Below are positions 15,110-17,901 of a stretch of 17,901 bases of DNA, in pieces. The notes under the pieces are model-generated. The model ran no database searches. It saw nothing but the letters and a program-made list of their open reading frames with translations, and was not told the origin of the DNA. The stretch is from JAXHTH01 sp034211115 (GTDB taxonomy: Bacteria; Planctomycetota; Phycisphaerae; Phycisphaerales; SM1A02): positions 1-17,901 of the forward strand of contig JAXHTH010000084.1 in NCBI GenBank assembly GCA_034211115.1, read 5' to 3'. How positions within the stretch are numbered: the first letter of the stretch is position 1; every line of letters starts with the position of its first letter. The position numbers and the translations under genes were made by a program.

Positions 15110-15130
15110 GCACGGGCGGGACCCCCGTGC
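15110..15130. repeat. 7-bp stem-loop sharing an 11-mer with a distant palindrome
   Basis: GCACGGG (15110-15116) pairs with CCCGTGC (15124-15130) across a 7-nt loop, 30 nt upstream of the next start codon. The 11-mer ACGGGCGGGAC (15112-15122) recurs at 17116-17126, where it enters a 20-bp palindrome. This suggests a dispersed small palindromic repeat family. Confidence 0.5.
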
Positions 15131-15159
15131 CACCGAGCCCAAAAACGGAGCACTGGACC

Positions 15160-17025
15160 ATGATGACCAGACAGATTCTCGTGCGGGGGCTTGCCGGTTG
15201 TTTCCTTCTCGTCGCCCTCGGCGCCATGAGCGCTTCGGCAGGCGAGGCAAGGACCGGGGCATGCGCGCAGGCCGATCGTCTGCCGGAGATCGGCAGGGCG
15301 ATGGGGACGACCGCATCGCCGTCCGCGCCTCGGGGTCTGTCCGCTCTGCGCGACGGCTGGCCGGTGTATCTCAATCCGCCCGGCGGCGGGTTCCCCTACA
15401 CGCCCACGCTCTACGACCTCGACGGCGACGGGGCGGATGAGATCTTCCTCACGGGCGGGGAGACGTTCGGCCTGCGCGGCGATGGCACCTTCCTCCCCGG
15501 CTGGCCCACCACCGAGCACCAGTACATGGGCTACGGCACCAACGCCTGCAAGCCCGGCCCGTCCGGGGCGGACCTCGAGGGCGACGGCGACCGGGAGCTG
15601 CTCTGGACGCAGCGCGACTGGTGGGCGGGCAGCTCGGAGATGTGGTGCTTCAACGCCAAGGAGCTGGACGGGTCGGACCTGCCCAACTTCCCGCAATTCG
15701 CGCCCGACGACTACTCCAACGCGCTGGACACCGCCTTCGTGCTCGGCGACACCGACGATGACGGCGATCTGGAAGCCTGGAGCGCCCACACGCTGGGCAA
15801 CACCTTCATCCACTACCGCGTCTCGGCGTTCGATGAGCTCGGCACGCGGCTGTTCACGACCGACATCAACGCCCAGGAGAACATCCTGTCGCTGTACTAC
15901 GGCGACGTGGAGCGCGACGGGGTGAACGAGGTGTTCGCCACCTCGTGGCTGGAGCAGACGGTGCGGCTGCACGCGTTCGACGCGGAGGGCAACGAGAAGC
16001 CGGCCTACCCGTCGCCGCTGTACGTCGTGCCGTCGCAGTCGCTGATCTTCGGTCCCCCGTTCGCGGCGGACCTGGATCACGACGGCGACCTGGAGTTCAT
16101 CATCGGGCATTACACCGACTCGATCTCGACGGCCGTGTGCGTGCACCACGACGGCGACATGTACGAGGGGTTCCCGATCGAGATCGCCACGGGCAGCCAG
16201 CTCCTGTACCTGGGGCTGGGCGATGTGACGGCGGACGGCGAGCCGGAGCTGATCGCGCTGGAGAACGAGCTCGCCGCCGACTACCGCGTGTGGGCGATCG
16301 ACATCCCGACGCAAACGACCCTGCCGGGCTGGCCGGTCGAGGTCCCGGACTGGCCGCACGGCTTCCCCACCGTGGTGGATGTCGACGGCGACGCCGTGCA
16401 GGATGTCTGCGTGAGCACGGACGGGGGCGAGGTCTACGCGTTCACCGGGGCCGGCGAGCTCATCAGCGGGTATCCGAAGGCGATGAACGGCGGGTCGTAC
16501 TCGGGGGTGGCGGCGGGCGACATCGACGGCGACGGGCTGGTGGAACTCGTCGCCGCCTCGACGACCGGGTACGTGCACGCCTGGGACACCCCCGCCGAGG
16601 CGCGGCCGAACCTCGCCGACTGGCCGATGCGGGGCATCGATGCCCGCAACACGCTCGTGTTCGGTCAGGAGCCGATGTGCCCGGCGGACCTGAACGGCGA
16701 CGACGTGGTGAACACCGCCGACCTGCTCATGCTCCTTGGGGCGTGGGGCAGCAGCGGGCCGGGCGATCTGGACGGCGACGGCGTGGTGGGCACCGCCGAC
16801 CTGCTGGAGCTCCTCGCCGCCTGGGGCGACTGCCCACGGCCCCCATGCCCCTGGGATTTCAACGGCGACGGCGTCGTCGATGATCTCGATCGCGACATCC
16901 TCATGGAACACTGGGGCGACTGCCCCGATCCGCCGGAGGAATGCCCCTGGGATCTCACCGGCGACGGCGTCGTCGACGGCAACGACCTGATGGAACTGCT
17001 CGATCACTACGGCGACTGCCCGTAA
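15160..17025 (+). CDS. Secreted VCBS-like propeller with doubled dockerin-like tail
   Basis: 621 residues from the first of two adjacent ATGs, with GGAG 9 nt upstream. Residues 1-27 are a signal peptide ending ASA before GEA. Eight Asp-rich loops of the DxDxDG type start at residues 86, 138, 197, 249, 304, 355, 407 and 454 (DLDGDGADE, DLEGDGDRE, DTDDDGDLE and so on). The roughly 50-residue spacing fits an eight-bladed FG-GAP/VCBS propeller. PGWP, YPSP and SGYPKAMNGG turns between loops are typical of the family. The tail is double. Residues 507-558 form a standard dockerin-like module (CPADLNGDDVVNTADLL…GDLDGDGVVGTADLLELL). Residues 563-621 hold two more 27-residue units of a second type (CPWDxxGDGVVDxxD…GDCP). 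No enzyme motif was seen; an extracellular adhesive or binding role is inference. Confidence 0.87.
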   Translation: MMTRQILVRGLAGCFLLVALGAMSASAGEARTGACAQADRLPEIGRAMGTTASPSAPRGLSALRDGWPVYLNPPGGGFPYTPTLYDLDGDGADEIFLTGGETFGLRGDGTFLPGWPTTEHQYMGYGTNACKPGPSGADLEGDGDRELLWTQRDWWAGSSEMWCFNAKELDGSDLPNFPQFAPDDYSNALDTAFVLGDTDDDGDLEAWSAHTLGNTFIHYRVSAFDELGTRLFTTDINAQENILSLYYGDVERDGVNEVFATSWLEQTVRLHAFDAEGNEKPAYPSPLYVVPSQSLIFGPPFAADLDHDGDLEFIIGHYTDSISTAVCVHHDGDMYEGFPIEIATGSQLLYLGLGDVTADGEPELIALENELAADYRVWAIDIPTQTTLPGWPVEVPDWPHGFPTVVDVDGDAVQDVCVSTDGGEVYAFTGAGELISGYPKAMNGGSYSGVAAGDIDGDGLVELVAASTTGYVHAWDTPAEARPNLADWPMRGIDARNTLVFGQEPMCPADLNGDDVVNTADLLMLLGAWGSSGPGDLDGDGVVGTADLLELLAAWGDCPRPPCPWDFNGDGVVDDLDRDILMEHWGDCPDPPEECPWDLTGDGVVDGNDLMELLDHYGDCP

Positions 17026-17055
17026 GCACCGCAACGGGATTGCGATTGACGGCGC

Positions 17056-17120
17056 GGGCTTCTCGGTCCCCGGCCCCCGGAAGGGGACGGCCGAGAGGCC
17101 CGTTCCAGTTCCCGAACGGG
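17056..17120 (+). terminator. Two adjoining hairpins after the doubled-tail gene
   Basis: GGGCTTCTCGG (17056-17066) pairs with CCGAGAGGCCC (17091-17101), 11 pairs including one G-U. TCCCC / GGGGA continues the stem after a 3-nt bulge. CCCGTTC / GAACGGG (17099-17105 and 17114-17120) forms a second stem sharing 3 nt with the first. It starts 30 nt after the stop codon. No U-tract follows, so termination is likely but not certain. Confidence 0.55.
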
Positions 17121-17138
17121 CGGGACGCGCGTCCCGCC
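17119..17138. repeat. Perfect 20-bp palindrome
   Basis: GGCGGGACGCGCGTCCCGCC is fully self-complementary with no spacer. It lies 71 nt upstream of the SYLF gene start and touches the hairpin before it. It could be a dimeric-regulator operator or a member of the small palindromic repeat seen at 15110-15130. Confidence 0.6.
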
Positions 17139-17197
17139 AGACGGGTGGGCGCGGTACGATTCGCGCCGGACGGGAGTTGCCGCGTCCGGATCAACAC

Positions 17198-17202
17198 AGG
17201 AG
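17198..17202 (+). promoter_or_regulatory. Ribosome binding site of the SYLF lipoprotein
   Basis: AGGAG lies 7 nt before the ATG at 17210. It selects this start, which gives a clean lipoprotein signal, over an in-frame upstream codon at 17177. Confidence 0.8.
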
Positions 17203-17209
17203 CCCACCC

Positions 17210-17761
17210 ATGAACCGATCCTCTCTCATGCTTGCGTTGCTCACCGGCCTCGCCTTCGTGTCAATCGCCTGCCAGACCTCGCCCAAGACGGAAGGCGGGA
17301 AGGCCAGCCTGCGGCAGGACGCGAGGGCGACCGTCGCCGTATTCAAGCAGAACGATCCCTCCCTGAAAGAGACCTTCTTCGACACGGCCTACGGCTGGGC
17401 GGTCTTCCCCTCCGTGGGCAAGGGCGCGGTCGGCGTGGGCGGCGCCTACGGCCAGGGCGTGGTCTATGAGCAGGGCGAACTCGTCGGCTACTGCGATCTC
17501 AGCCAGGGCACGGTGGGCCTGCAGCTCGGCGGGCAGGCCTACCGCGAGATCATCTTCTTCGAGTACAAGGAATCGCTGGATCATTTCAAGACGGGGAACT
17601 TCGCTTTCGCCGCTCAGGCCTCGGCCGTGGCCGTCACCGCCGGCGCTTCGACCGATGTCGATTACGATCGCGGGGTGGCGGTGTTCACGATGACCAAGGG
17701 CGGGCTGATGTTCGAGGCCTCCCTCGGCGGCCAGCAGTTCACCTACGAGCCGATCGAGTAG
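17210..17761 (+). CDS. SYLF/YSC84-domain lipoprotein
   Basis: 183 residues. The N-terminus MNRSSLMLALLTGLAFVSIAC is a lipoprotein signal with lipid Cys21. Residues about 38-181 match the SYLF (YSC84-like) lipid-binding domain: AVFKQNDPSLKETFFDTAYGWAVFPSVGKGAVGVGGAYGQGVVYEQGELVGYCDLSQGTVGLQLGGQ is its hallmark stretch in pieces (YGWAVFP, GVGGAYGQG, TVGLQLGGQ), ending KGGLMFEASLGGQQFTYEP. Eukaryotic members bind phosphoinositides and actin. Bacterial ones are small envelope lipoproteins of poorly defined role. Length is normal for the bacterial form. A strong ribosome binding site and its own structured upstream region suggest an independent unit, with no evident link to the glycan genes. Confidence 0.9.
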   Translation: MNRSSLMLALLTGLAFVSIACQTSPKTEGGKASLRQDARATVAVFKQNDPSLKETFFDTAYGWAVFPSVGKGAVGVGGAYGQGVVYEQGELVGYCDLSQGTVGLQLGGQAYREIIFFEYKESLDHFKTGNFAFAAQASAVAVTAGASTDVDYDRGVAVFTMTKGGLMFEASLGGQQFTYEPIE

Positions 17762-17790
17762 ACGCCGCGGGGGACTGATCGTCTGCCTGA

Positions 17791-17842
17791 GCCGCCTCCC
17801 GGATTGCGAGGGCCTCGCGGCTGCGCGACCGCGGGGGGCGGC
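17791..17842 (+). terminator. Possible terminator after the SYLF gene
   Basis: GCCGCCTCCC (17791-17800) pairs with GGGGGGCGGC (17833-17842), 10 pairs with one G-U. The 32-nt loop holds a smaller GCGAG / CTCGC stem (17806-17810 and 17814-17818). It begins 30 nt after the stop codon. There is no U-tract and the loop is long, so this is tentative. Confidence 0.3.
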
Positions 17843-17901
17843 TTCCCGCGCCCCGGTCGCTGGGGATCGGACCCAGGCCGATATGGGCGCGTGGCCGATC
17901 A

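Larger units (their letters stand above)
14783..15159. other. 377-bp gap with a hairpin-forming tract and heptamer array
   Basis: No gene is supported. AAGGCCC / GGGCCTT (14887-14893 and 14896-14902) is a perfect inverted repeat with a 2-nt centre. GCGGC / GCCGC (14790-14794 and 14801-14805) forms a weak stem just after the stop codon and might aid termination. The heptamer array and the stem at 15110-15130 are listed separately. Confidence 0.5.

Noticed and set aside
15091..17034. 647-codon minus-strand open frame opposite the second propeller gene
   Set aside because: It mirrors the Asp/Gly repeat codons of the real gene, giving Val/His/Arg-rich text without motifs.

Overview
The window is GC-rich and reads as planctomycete DNA, most likely from the Phycisphaerae. 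Three predicted secreted proteins end in a dockerin-like 'CPADxD…TADLLxLLGxWG' calcium-loop tail typical of that group. Other planctomycete-like traits are lipoprotein and signal-peptide enzymes (GH172, GH116, sulfatase-like) and long intergenic gaps with hairpins and short-period repeats. The assignment rests on these traits only; no rRNA or marker gene is present.

Left part (1-3948, minus strand): a secreted protein of beta-helix appearance with a dockerin-like tail, then a TPR-like exported protein, then the N-terminal 213 residues of a TonB-dependent receptor that runs off the window edge. The last two genes overlap by 7 nt and are probably translationally coupled. A perfect 13-bp inverted repeat precedes the TPR gene. 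Bases 3949-5283 hold no gene I can support, but carry a cluster of palindromes.

Middle (5284-13024): a minus-strand GH172 (DUF2961) glycoside hydrolase is divergent from a plus-strand run of three genes: a sulfatase-fold lipoprotein, a GH116-type glucosidase with an inserted beta-sandwich module, and a D-2-hydroxyacid dehydrogenase that carries a lipoprotein signal. Together they look like an envelope-located glycan or glycoconjugate processing locus. The substrate cannot be read from the sequence; GH172 members are known for alpha-D-fructofuranoside and D-arabinofuranoside chemistry, and GH116 for beta-glucosides and glucosylceramides.

Right part (13025-17901): two secreted beta-propeller proteins (seven-repeat FG-GAP, and an eight-loop VCBS-like protein), both ending in dockerin-like tails, the second with a doubled tail. 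The first is visibly less GC-rich than its neighbours and is flanked by two inverted arrays of GAGTCNT heptamers. A third heptamer array of a different sequence lies in the same gap. The window ends with a SYLF/YSC84-domain lipoprotein.

The most unusual items are the inverted heptamer arrays around the propeller gene, the exported dehydrogenase, the apparently permuted module inside the GH116 enzyme, and the structured intergenic regions. None is proof of a new system.
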